From Bacteroidales bacterium (lineage in GTDB: Bacteria; Bacteroidota; Bacteroidia; Bacteroidales; VadinHA17), in NCBI GenBank assembly GCA_003157055.1, contig PMIG01000225.1:1-13689 (forward strand): a DNA stretch of 13,689 bases, given 5' to 3'. A model generated the notes under the pieces. The model worked only from the letters and a program-made list of their open reading frames with translations, was not told the origin of the DNA and made no database searches. Shown piece by piece: positions 1 through 7,571 of the stretch. Each line of letters starts with the position of its first letter. Within the stretch, counting starts at the first letter, position 1. The position numbers and the translations under genes were made by a program.

Positions 1-273
1 AGATATACCTCCAGCACTGGCTATAAACACCTGGTTCAGGATTATTTAGATGCCGGCGCAACATTTTATGACGGAACGCCTGATACTGTGACTAAAATGT
101 CTTACAATATAAATCTGGCAACATATTTACAGAAATACCTAAATGATGCCACTGATACAATTACGCCCAGCCTCGAATTGTACCTGCTGTCGTCATCTAA
201 GTATAACGCAATTCTTACAGCCAACAATAACCCCAGGCGGGTAAAATTTGAATTTACTTATACTAAGTTCTAG
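1..273 (+). CDS. C-terminal end of a probable DUF4270 family lipoprotein (5' truncated)
   Basis: An open frame runs from base 1 to a TAG at 271-273. It encodes about 90 residues of the tail of a longer protein that starts before the window. An internal ATG at 88 exists, but the frame stays open upstream with similar composition, so I treat this as a partial gene rather than a 61-residue ORF. The residues are rich in Thr, Tyr, Asn and Ser and end in a beta-strand-like RRVKFEFTYTKF. That style of C-terminus, plus the position directly upstream of glmS, recalls DUF4270 proteins, which are predicted secreted or outer-membrane lipoproteins of Bacteroidota with no established function. The signal peptide and lipobox would lie outside the window. 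Another secreted beta-rich protein is possible. The family call is from memory and context only. Confidence 0.55.
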   Translation, partial: RYTSSTGYKHLVQDYLDAGATFYDGTPDTVTKMSYNINLATYLQKYLNDATDTITPSLELYLLSSSKYNAILTANNNPRRVKFEFTYTKF

Positions 274-292
274 ATTTTCAGAACCAAATTAC

Positions 293-300
293 TAAATTCG
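293..300 (+). promoter_or_regulatory. possible Bacteroidota -7 box for glmS
   Basis: TAAATTCG lies 26 bases before the glmS ATG and differs from the Bacteroidota -7 consensus TAnnTTTG at one position. I see no convincing -33 TTTG at the right spacing. It is placed well for a short leader of about 20 bases in the 53-base gap. That gap is too short for a glmS ribozyme. The assignment is weak, and glmS may instead be read through from the upstream gene. Confidence 0.25.
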
Positions 301-326
301 TACACACAATCTGAAGTTAGTCTTTT

Positions 327-2162
327 ATGTGCGGAATTATCGGTTATATTGGGTCTAGGCCTGCCCGTAACATTATCATTAACGGATTAAAGCGTCTTGA
401 ATACCGCGGATATGATTCCGCCGGTATGGTGCTTGTTAATGGCGAAACAAAAATATTTAAATGCAAGGGCAGAGTGAAAGACCTTGAGGAGATAGTCAAT
501 AAATCAAATTTTGACGGTACGATAGGCATGGGGCATACAAGGTGGGCAACACACGGAGAGCCTAATGAGCTGAACGCTCATCCCCAGATCTCATACAAGG
601 GTAATTTTGTCGTTGTGCATAACGGGATAATTGAAAATTATTCTCTTCTCAAAAAACACCTTCAGAGCAGGGGAGTGGTTTTTGCCAGCGAGACAGATAC
701 CGAGGTTCTGGCCAATCTGATCGAACATCTTTATATCGAAGGAGACCTGACAGCAGAACAGGCAATTACACTTGCTCTGAACAGAGTTCAGGGAGCATAC
801 GGCCTTGGAATTATCTGCACCAAGGAACCCGATAAGATTTTTGCTGCAAAAAGGGGAAGCCCGCTTGTAATAGGTGTTGGCGATGGAGAGAACTTCATTG
901 CTTCAGATGCCACTCCGATAGTTGAATATACACAGAAGGTTGTTTACATGAACGACGACGATATAGCTATCCTCAAAAAAGATCAGATAATTTTTAAGAC
1001 CCTGAAGAATGAATTGATAGAGCCTGATATTAAAGAGCTCGATTTGAAGATCGGGGAGATTGACAAGGAAGGCTTTGCTCATTTCATGCTAAAGGAGATA
1101 TTCGAGCAGCCCCGGGCTATTCATGATACCTTCAGGGGAAGAGTGCTTCCCGACAGGTCGGGAATAATGCTCGGAGGACTGCATGATGTACTTGATACGA
1201 TGTCGCAGGCTGAAAGGATCATCATCGTAGCCTGTGGTACTTCCTGGCATGCAGGACTTCTTGGCGAGTACATTTTTGAAGAATATACCAGGATCCCCGT
1301 TGAAGTAGAATATGCATCGGAATTTCGTTACAGGAACCCGATCATCCGTAAAGGAGATATCGTTATTGCAATCAGCCAGAGCGGAGAAACAGCAGATACC
1401 CTTGCAGCAGTTAAGCTTGCAAGAGAGAAGGGAGCCAAGGTAATCGGGATATGCAATGTCGTAGGGAGCAGCATTCCCCGGGAAACAGACGCAGGTGTCT
1501 ATACTCATGCCGGCCCTGAAATAGGTGTTGCTTCAACAAAAGCTTTCACATCACAGGTTACTGTCCTGGCCATGATGGCTTTCGAGATCGGTCATCTTAA
1601 AGGGATCATCTCTGATTTATTCTATAAAGAACTTATTACTGAACTTGTTTCCATCCCTTCCAAGATAGAGAAAGCACTGAAGGTCAATGAACAGGCCCTT
1701 GCCCTGGCAAAAATGTTCGAAAATACTCATAACGCTCTTTACCTGGGAAGAGGCTACCTTTTTCCGGTAGCTCTCGAAGGAGCCCTTAAGCTTAAGGAGA
1801 TCTCATACATTCATGCAGAAGGTTATCCTGCTGCAGAAATGAAGCACGGCCCCATTGCGCTTATCGACGATAATATGCCAGTGGTTGTCGTCGCCACCAA
1901 AGACGACACTTACGAAAAGATCATTAACAATATTCAGGAAATAAAGGCAAGGAAAGGAAAGGTCATCGCAATCGTTACTGAAGGAGATGAGATAATCAGG
2001 AAAATGGCCGATTATGTGCTTGAAGTTCCGGAAACAATGACCGTTTTCTCAGGCCTTCTGGCTGTCATTCCTCTTCAGCTTTTATCTTATCATATTGCTG
2101 TACTCAGAGGCTGCAATGTTGATCAGCCAAGAAACCTTGCAAAATCAGTTACTGTAGAATAA
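327..2162 (+). CDS. glmS: Glutamine--fructose-6-phosphate aminotransferase (isomerizing)
   Basis: GlmS converts fructose-6-phosphate and glutamine to glucosamine-6-phosphate in the cytoplasm, the first committed step to UDP-GlcNAc for peptidoglycan, LPS and amino-sugar polymers. At 611 residues it is normal length (E. coli 609). The N-terminal class II glutaminase domain has Cys2 exposed after Met removal, which fixes the start. It also has HTRWATHG at 70-77, HNGIIENY at 98-105 and D124 in SETDTEV. SIS domain 1 is about residues 290-430 (CGTS 303-306, SQSGET 350-355, STKAFTSQ 403-410). SIS domain 2 is about 460-600. By eye, K488, E491, H507 and K606 align with the E. coli isomerase residues K485, E488, H504 and K603. 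The C-terminus DQPRNLAKSVTVE is the family signature. No Shine-Dalgarno is obvious. The DUF4954 gene follows after 19 bases, probably co-transcribed. The gene looks intact. Confidence 0.98.
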   Translation: MCGIIGYIGSRPARNIIINGLKRLEYRGYDSAGMVLVNGETKIFKCKGRVKDLEEIVNKSNFDGTIGMGHTRWATHGEPNELNAHPQISYKGNFVVVHNGIIENYSLLKKHLQSRGVVFASETDTEVLANLIEHLYIEGDLTAEQAITLALNRVQGAYGLGIICTKEPDKIFAAKRGSPLVIGVGDGENFIASDATPIVEYTQKVVYMNDDDIAILKKDQIIFKTLKNELIEPDIKELDLKIGEIDKEGFAHFMLKEIFEQPRAIHDTFRGRVLPDRSGIMLGGLHDVLDTMSQAERIIIVACGTSWHAGLLGEYIFEEYTRIPVEVEYASEFRYRNPIIRKGDIVIAISQSGETADTLAAVKLAREKGAKVIGICNVVGSSIPRETDAGVYTHAGPEIGVASTKAFTSQVTVLAMMAFEIGHLKGIISDLFYKELITELVSIPSKIEKALKVNEQALALAKMFENTHNALYLGRGYLFPVALEGALKLKEISYIHAEGYPAAEMKHGPIALIDDNMPVVVVATKDDTYEKIINNIQEIKARKGKVIAIVTEGDEIIRKMADYVLEVPETMTVFSGLLAVIPLQLLSYHIAVLRGCNVDQPRNLAKSVTVE

Positions 2163-2181
2163 CCGGTATATCCAGAACATT

Positions 2182-4182
2182 ATGAGCCAGGGAAAAAATT
2201 ACAGGAATCTTTCCGGCGACCAAATCAGGATTCTGACTTCGAATGGCTGTTCAGCTGACGACTGGAATAATGTCAAGGTTATAGACGGATTTGATCCGGC
2301 AAGGTGCAGAAATGTTATTTTTTCCGGCGGGATAAAGATAGGAGCTCTTAAAGGCTCAGTAACGGATGAGGCAGGCGTCAGTATTTCATCCGGCATTATA
2401 AATAGCCGTATTCATAACTGTACTATCGGATCGGATGTTATAATCAGCAATATAGGAGACTACATAGCCAACTACGATATTTCAGACGGGGTCATAATAA
2501 AAAACTGCGGCAAAATAGTCACGGAAGGCATATCCGGATTTGGCAACGGCACGCCGGTAGCTGTGCTCAATGAAACAGGAGGAAGAATGGTAAGGATACA
2601 TGACCGGCTGTCGGCTCATGAAGCCTATATAATAGCTCTCTATCGTCATCGAAGCAAAGCCATTTCAATCATCGGGAAAATGGTAGATGATTATACTGCA
2701 TCACATTCATCTTCAATTGGCACGATAGGCATCAGATCAAGTATAATAAATTGCAGCAGCATAAGAAACGTGAAATTTGGTCCCTTCAGCCATGTTGATG
2801 GAGCGATGAGCCTTGATGAAGGATCTGTCAACAGTTGCATGGAGGATCCTGTTTTTATTGGCCCAGGGGTAATAATGAAACATTTTATTGCCTCATCAGG
2901 ATCGGTGGTCACAGAATCAACTCTTGTTGACAAGTGCTTCATCGGCCAGGGGACTGTTCTCGGGAAACACTATTCGGCAGAAAACTCTCTTTTCTTTGCA
3001 AACTGCGGGGGATATCATGGCGAGGCTTGTTCCATCTTTGCCGGACCATATACTGTAACGCATCATAAGTCGACGCTGCTGATTTCCGGAATTTTTTCCT
3101 TCATGAACGCAGGAAGCGGTTCAAACCAGAGCAATCATATGTATAAGCTGGGACCAATACACCAGGGTATCATGGAGCGTGGTTCAAAAACCACGAGCGA
3201 TTCCTACCTGCTATGGCCTGCACGCATCGGTCCCTTCACCCTTGTGATGGGAAGGCACTACAAAAACCCTGACACTACTTCACTTCCATTCTCATACTTG
3301 ATTGAAAGTAACGACGAAAGCATCCTGGTCCCCGGAATAAACCTCCGGAGCGTTGGAACTATCAGGGATGCACAGAAATGGCCTCAACGCGACAGGAGAA
3401 AAGATCCCCGCAAAATTGACCAGGTAAACTTCAACCTTCTGAGCCCTTTTACCATTCGAAAGATGTTCGATGGCAGGGAGCTTCTGCGCAGAATAAAATC
3501 AGACGGAAGCGGAAATGCATCTTCGTACTCCTGGGGAAATATGAAAATAAAGGGAAGCGCCCTCGAACGCGGTATTGAACTTTACCAGACCGGGATTAAC
3601 AAATTCCTCGGGAACTCAATAATAAAACGGCTTGAGAAAACCGATTTCCGGACAAACAAGGAATTAAGACAGCAACTTGCTGCGGTTAATCCAACAGGAA
3701 AGGGAGAATGGGTAGATCTTGCAGGCCTGCTTGCACCGAAACAGTCGATTGATACTCTTCTTGATAATATTGAATCGGGGAAAATTGAATCCCCTGATGC
3801 ACTTGAAATTGCATTCATGGAAATGCATGGTTCCTATTATGATTATGAATGGACATGGGCATGCGATAGAATTGAAAAGGAAGAGGCCAAGAAGATATCA
3901 GACTTTACATCTGAGGATGTTATCAGGATCGTTGGAAAATGGAAGAAAAGCGTAGTTGACCTGGATAACCTGCTCTATGAGGATGCACGAAAGGAATTTA
4001 CCCTTTCATCGATGACTGGATTTGGAATTGATGGGAGCGATGAAATTAAAAAGCTCGATTTTGAACAGGTGAGAGGAGAGTTTGAATCAAACAGCGTGGT
4101 TGCTGCAATCCGCGATCATATAAAACAGAAAACGGCTCTAGGTGATGAGCTTATTGGCAGGATGAAGATGATAAAGGAATAG
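2182..4182 (+). CDS. DUF4954 family protein with left-handed beta-helix (hexapeptide) repeats
   Basis: I recognise this 666-residue protein as DUF4954, a family common in Bacteroidota with no established function. The N-terminus (NYRNLSGDQ, then CSADDWNNV at 23-31) is typical. Residues about 60-112 and 178-265 carry hexapeptide-like patterns (TIGSDV, FIGPGV, FIGQGTVLG) of the kind that fold as a left-handed beta-helix, as in sugar N-acyltransferases and nucleotidyltransferases such as GlmU. The most family-like block is 285-400: FAGPYTVTHHKS, then GSGSNQSNHMYKLGPIHQG at 311-329, KTTSDSYLLWPARIG, FTLVMGRH and NLRSVGTIRDAQKWP. It is dense in His, Ser, Asn and Arg, as an active or binding site would be. 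The C-terminal 200 residues are mostly helical and charged. No signal peptide or membrane segment is seen, so it is probably cytoplasmic. The 19-base gap from glmS suggests co-transcription and a role in amino-sugar metabolism, which is inference. Confidence 0.87.
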   Translation: MSQGKNYRNLSGDQIRILTSNGCSADDWNNVKVIDGFDPARCRNVIFSGGIKIGALKGSVTDEAGVSISSGIINSRIHNCTIGSDVIISNIGDYIANYDISDGVIIKNCGKIVTEGISGFGNGTPVAVLNETGGRMVRIHDRLSAHEAYIIALYRHRSKAISIIGKMVDDYTASHSSSIGTIGIRSSIINCSSIRNVKFGPFSHVDGAMSLDEGSVNSCMEDPVFIGPGVIMKHFIASSGSVVTESTLVDKCFIGQGTVLGKHYSAENSLFFANCGGYHGEACSIFAGPYTVTHHKSTLLISGIFSFMNAGSGSNQSNHMYKLGPIHQGIMERGSKTTSDSYLLWPARIGPFTLVMGRHYKNPDTTSLPFSYLIESNDESILVPGINLRSVGTIRDAQKWPQRDRRKDPRKIDQVNFNLLSPFTIRKMFDGRELLRRIKSDGSGNASSYSWGNMKIKGSALERGIELYQTGINKFLGNSIIKRLEKTDFRTNKELRQQLAAVNPTGKGEWVDLAGLLAPKQSIDTLLDNIESGKIESPDALEIAFMEMHGSYYDYEWTWACDRIEKEEAKKISDFTSEDVIRIVGKWKKSVVDLDNLLYEDARKEFTLSSMTGFGIDGSDEIKKLDFEQVRGEFESNSVVAAIRDHIKQKTALGDELIGRMKMIKE

Positions 4183-4186
4183 GTTC

Positions 4187-5248
4187 CTATCTGCCTGAAT
4201 ACATTGAATCATAGTATTTTTCATAATCGCCCGAAAGGACGTCGTCGAGCCATTTCTGGTTTGACAGGTACCAGTCAACGGTTTTTTCAAGACCCACTTC
4301 AAACTTCGGGATCGGCGACCATTTCATCTCCTTCTGCAGCTTTGAGGAATCAATTGCATACCTGATGTCATGACCCGGCCTGTCCTTCACAAAAGTTATA
4401 AGCTTTTCTGATGTGCCTGCAGCGCGGTTGAGCTTTTTATCCATTATCCTGCAAAGCAACCTTATGAGATCAATGTTCTTCCATTCATTATTTCCGCCGA
4501 TATTGTATGTCTCGCCCGGCTTTCCATTATGAAAAATAATATCTATAGCCGATGCATGATCTTCTACATAAAGCCAGTCACGTATGTTTTCTCCCTTGCC
4601 ATATACTGGTACCGCCTTGTTGTTCTTTATATTATTTATTGCCAACGGGATCAGTTTCTCGGGGAACTGATTTGGGCCGTAATTATTTGAGCAGTTGGAG
4701 ATGACAACCGGTAATCCAAATGTATGATTATATGCCCTTGCCAGGTGATCGGAGCTAGCTTTTGAAGCTGAGTAGGGACTTTTCGGATCGTAAGCAGTCT
4801 TCTCAGTGAACATCCCCTTGCTTCCGAGCGAACCATAAACCTCATCTGTGGAAATATGGTAGAAAAGCTTTTCTCTGAAATCATTCTTCCAGGAGGTAAG
4901 TGCTCCGTTCAAAAGGTTCACGGTTCCGACTATATTTGTAAATACGAACTCATCAGGACCAGTTATTGACCTGTCGACATGCGATTCTGCCGCAAGATGT
5001 ATTACCCCGTCAAAGTTGTATTTACTGAAGAGCCCAAAAACTGATTCTTTATTTACAATATCGATCTTTTCAAAAGAGTAATTCTTTTTTGAGTCAATGT
5101 CGGCAAGATTTTCAAGATTCCCTGCATATGTGAGCTTATCAGCATTTATAACAAGGTAAGAGGGATATCCGGTAACGAATCTCCTGACAACATGAGACCC
5201 TATAAAACCGGCTCCCCCGGTTATCAGAATTGTCTTTTCCCAGTTCAT
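4187..5248 (-). CDS. rfbB: dTDP-glucose 4,6-dehydratase
   Basis: This extended short-chain dehydrogenase uses bound NAD to convert dTDP-glucose to dTDP-4-keto-6-deoxyglucose, the precursor of dTDP-rhamnose and other 6-deoxy or amino sugars. From the chosen start it has 353 residues, the usual RmlB length. The Rossmann motif GGAGFIGSH is at 11-19. The dehydratase triad TDE is at 134-136, with Y159 and K163 of the YxxxK pair. NCSNNYGPNQFPEKLIPL at 185-202 is the RmlB signature, and DRPGHDIRYAID lies near 289-300. An in-frame ATG at 5284 would add 12 residues (365 total) but would overlap galE by 31 bases. The ATG at 5248 sits 5 bases past the galE stop and directly precedes NWEKTILITGG, so I prefer it. 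It is the last gene of the minus-strand operon. rfbA, rfbC and rfbD are absent from the window. Confidence 0.93.
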   Translation of the reverse strand: MNWEKTILITGGAGFIGSHVVRRFVTGYPSYLVINADKLTYAGNLENLADIDSKKNYSFEKIDIVNKESVFGLFSKYNFDGVIHLAAESHVDRSITGPDEFVFTNIVGTVNLLNGALTSWKNDFREKLFYHISTDEVYGSLGSKGMFTEKTAYDPKSPYSASKASSDHLARAYNHTFGLPVVISNCSNNYGPNQFPEKLIPLAINNIKNNKAVPVYGKGENIRDWLYVEDHASAIDIIFHNGKPGETYNIGGNNEWKNIDLIRLLCRIMDKKLNRAAGTSEKLITFVKDRPGHDIRYAIDSSKLQKEMKWSPIPKFEVGLEKTVDWYLSNQKWLDDVLSGDYEKYYDSMYSGR

Positions 5249-5253
5249 ATTGA

Positions 5254-6282
5254 TCAGTTTTTCTTCCTTACGGCTTTCTCCCATTCCCAGGCTGTTTTCA
5301 TTGCTTCATCCAGTGAGCTCAGAGTCTTCCATCCCAGTTCCCTGTTTGCAAATGAGGGATCAGCCCATATTTTCTCAATATCGCCGGCTCTTCTGCCTGT
5401 AATTTTATATTTCAGCTTAATTCCCGAGACCCGTTCAAATGACTTAATAGCTTCAAGTACCGACACGCCTTGCCCTGTGCCAAGGTTAAACACCTCATAA
5501 TCATGCTTGTTTTTATTTTCCAGCATCCTCTTTACTGCAATTACATGAGCTTTTGCAAGGTCAACGACATGAAGATAATCGCGGATGCACGAACCATCGG
5601 GAGTGTCATAATCATCGCCGAAGATCTTCAGTTCATCCCTCAAACCTAATGCTGTCTGAGTAATAAACGGAACAAGGTTTTCCGGGACACCCCTTGGCAG
5701 CTCACCTATGAGCGCTGATTTATGCGCACCTATCGGATTGAAATATCTTAAGGAGACAGCCCTTATGTTTTTGTTTGCAGCTACGGTATCCCTGATGATC
5801 TCTTCTCCTATCTGCTTTGTATTTCCATAAGGTGATATCGCAGGCTGAATCGGAGCATCTTCGGTTACAGGCAGTTTTTCGGGTTGTCCATATACAGTGC
5901 AGGAAGATGAAAATACAATTGCAGGAACAGCATAATCCTTCATACCCTCGAGGATGTTTATAAGGGAGACCAGGTTATTCCAGTAATAATCAAGTGGTTT
6001 GCTCACTGATTCACCAACAGCTTTGTAAGCTGCAAAATGAATGATTGCTGAGACATCCATGTTTCTTTGAAAGAAGTCATTGAGCTTTTCCCTGTCACAT
6101 ATATCGAAGACTTCAAGGCGTGGTTTTGTACCGGTTATCTTTCCGATCCTTTCAGCAACCTCTGCCTCGGAGTTATGAAGATTATCAATAAGGACAACTT
6201 CAAATCCATCCTCAATAAGCTCGACTGCAGTATGAGATCCAATATATCCTGTTCCGCCGGTAACTAAGATCTTTTTTTTCAT
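5254..6282 (-). CDS. galE: UDP-glucose 4-epimerase family protein (GalE)
   Basis: GalE enzymes interconvert UDP-glucose and UDP-galactose, and in some cases the N-acetylated forms, by NAD-dependent oxidation and reduction at C4. The 342-residue product is normal length. GGTGYIGSH at 9-17 binds NAD. S127 in SSSCTVYG and Y152/K156 in YGNTK are the catalytic residues (E. coli S124, Y149, K153). RYFNPIGAH (179-187) and RRAGDIEKIWADPS (297-310) are family motifs. The residue aligned by eye with E. coli Y299 and human C307, which gates N-acetyl sugar use, is Ile305, so GlcNAc/GalNAc activity is possible. The start is set by an overlap in which the preceding gene's TGA shares its final A with this ATG (TGATG), with GGAG six bases upstream. 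A TTG four codons earlier is less likely. It sits between wbpA-type and rfbB genes, pointing to polysaccharide precursor supply. Confidence 0.93.
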   Translation of the reverse strand: MKKKILVTGGTGYIGSHTAVELIEDGFEVVLIDNLHNSEAEVAERIGKITGTKPRLEVFDICDREKLNDFFQRNMDVSAIIHFAAYKAVGESVSKPLDYYWNNLVSLINILEGMKDYAVPAIVFSSSCTVYGQPEKLPVTEDAPIQPAISPYGNTKQIGEEIIRDTVAANKNIRAVSLRYFNPIGAHKSALIGELPRGVPENLVPFITQTALGLRDELKIFGDDYDTPDGSCIRDYLHVVDLAKAHVIAVKRMLENKNKHDYEVFNLGTGQGVSVLEAIKSFERVSGIKLKYKITGRRAGDIEKIWADPSFANRELGWKTLSSLDEAMKTAWEWEKAVRKKN

Positions 6283-7571
6283 CAGAGGCTCCAATAAGTA
6301 TGTTTACTGATCCGTCCGCGAAGTATCCCTTTGACATCTACAATTATTCCGTCGTTGTTCAGGAGGGGAGTAAACCATTTTTCACTCAGCGAGAGATACT
6401 CTTTATGGCTTACTGCCAGAATAATGGCATCATATTTTCCAGACGGTTCGTTTTTCATTTCCAGCTTGTATTCTTCCCTGACTTCGTCGTGGCTGGCTGC
6501 CGGGTCAATTACATCGACAGTTACTCCGAAATCGTCCAGTTCAGAAATTATATCGACAACTTTAGAGTTGCGGATATCTGTTACATCCTCCTTAAAGGTG
6601 ATGCCGAGTATAAGGACCCTTGAATTATTCGGATTCTTTCCTGCGGCAATGATTTTTTTAACGGTCTGCTTCCCAATGTATCTGCCCATGCTGTCGTTAA
6701 CGAAACGGCCCGAATCGATCATCTGGGGATGATAACCAAGAGCTTTTGCCTTATATGAAAGATAATAGGGATCAACGCCGATGCAATGGCCTCCCACAAG
6801 TCCGGGATAGAATTTAAGAAAATTCCATTTTGTCCCGGCAGCTTCAAGAACCTCGAAAGTATTTACTCCAAGACGGTTAAATATAAGAGAAAGTTCGTTC
6901 ATGAAAGCGATGTTGATATCGCGCTGGGTGTTCTCAATGATTTTGGCCGCTTCAGCCACTTTAATTGAGCTTGCCCTGAACACGCCGGCTTTAATGATGA
7001 GCTCATATGTTTTTGCAATGTTTTCGGCAGCCTCTGGGTCACAGCCGCTGGTTACCTTTATTATTTTTGTAAGGGTATGGTTATGGTCGCCGGGATTGAT
7101 CCTTTCGGGCGAAAAACCGACCTTGAAATCTCTTCCCGCCTTCATTTTTGAATATTTTTCCAGTACAGGGATACAATCCTCTTCGGTACAGCCCGGGTAA
7201 ACTGTTGATTCGTATACCACATAATCGCCTTTTTTCAGTATTCTTCCAACCGTCTCAGATGCTTTAAGAACCGGAGAAAGGTCGGGTAGATTATAGATAT
7301 TTGTAGGAGTGGGAACAGCAATTATGTGGAAGGAAGCCTCCTTAAGGTCTTTAGGATCGCTGGTAAAGAGAATATTGGTATTTTTAAAAGAAGCGGGAGC
7401 GAGTTCATTGCTCGGATCAATTCCCTTTTTCATCTTGTCGATCCTGCCTGGTTTGACGTCAAAGCCAATAACATCTATTTTTTTGGCGAATTCAAGAGCA
7501 ATTGGCAACCCTACATATCCAAGCCCGATAACTGAAAGTTTTGTTTCCTTATTTTTAAGCTTCTTATACAT
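6282..7571 (-). CDS. wbpA: UDP-N-acetylglucosamine 6-dehydrogenase (WbpA/TviB-type nucleotide sugar dehydrogenase)
   Basis: The enzyme oxidises C6 of a UDP-HexNAc twice with NAD+, giving the uronic acid. Given its neighbours, the substrate is probably UDP-GlcNAc, making this step 1 of UDP-GlcNAc(3NAc)A synthesis. The 429 residues cover the whole UDP-glucose/GDP-mannose dehydrogenase family layout: N-terminal Rossmann domain with GLGYVGLP at 16-23, VYESTVYPGCTEE at 119-131, central domain with KVAEAAKIIENTQRD (204-218), nucleophile C263 in GGHCIGVDPYYL, and C-terminal UDP-binding domain starting around GITFKEDVTDIRNSK (323-337). These match WbpA, TviB and WbpO proteins rather than UDP-glucose dehydrogenase. 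TviB and WbpO relatives act on UDP-GlcNAc or UDP-GalNAc, so substrate identity is not settled by sequence alone. It overlaps the preceding wbpB-type gene by 8 bases (ATGTATAA) and the following galE by one, which indicates translational coupling. Confidence 0.93.
   Translation of the reverse strand: MYKKLKNKETKLSVIGLGYVGLPIALEFAKKIDVIGFDVKPGRIDKMKKGIDPSNELAPASFKNTNILFTSDPKDLKEASFHIIAVPTPTNIYNLPDLSPVLKASETVGRILKKGDYVVYESTVYPGCTEEDCIPVLEKYSKMKAGRDFKVGFSPERINPGDHNHTLTKIIKVTSGCDPEAAENIAKTYELIIKAGVFRASSIKVAEAAKIIENTQRDINIAFMNELSLIFNRLGVNTFEVLEAAGTKWNFLKFYPGLVGGHCIGVDPYYLSYKAKALGYHPQMIDSGRFVNDSMGRYIGKQTVKKIIAAGKNPNNSRVLILGITFKEDVTDIRNSKVVDIISELDDFGVTVDVIDPAASHDEVREEYKLEMKNEPSGKYDAIILAVSHKEYLSLSEKWFTPLLNNDGIIVDVKGILRGRISKHTYWSL

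Noticed and set aside
274..326. glmS ribozyme or riboswitch
   Set aside because: The gap is only 53 bases, far shorter than the ribozyme, and shows no matching paired structure. The ribozyme is typical of Gram-positive bacteria.
1089..1508. 139-codon open frame on the minus strand within glmS
   Set aside because: It is antisense to the SIS domain coding sequence of GlmS and has no recognisable motif or start signal.
5249..5284. Longer RfbB start at 5284 adding 12 residues
   Set aside because: It would overlap galE by 31 bases and adds a charged leader not typical of RmlB, while the ATG at 5248 gives the usual N-terminus.
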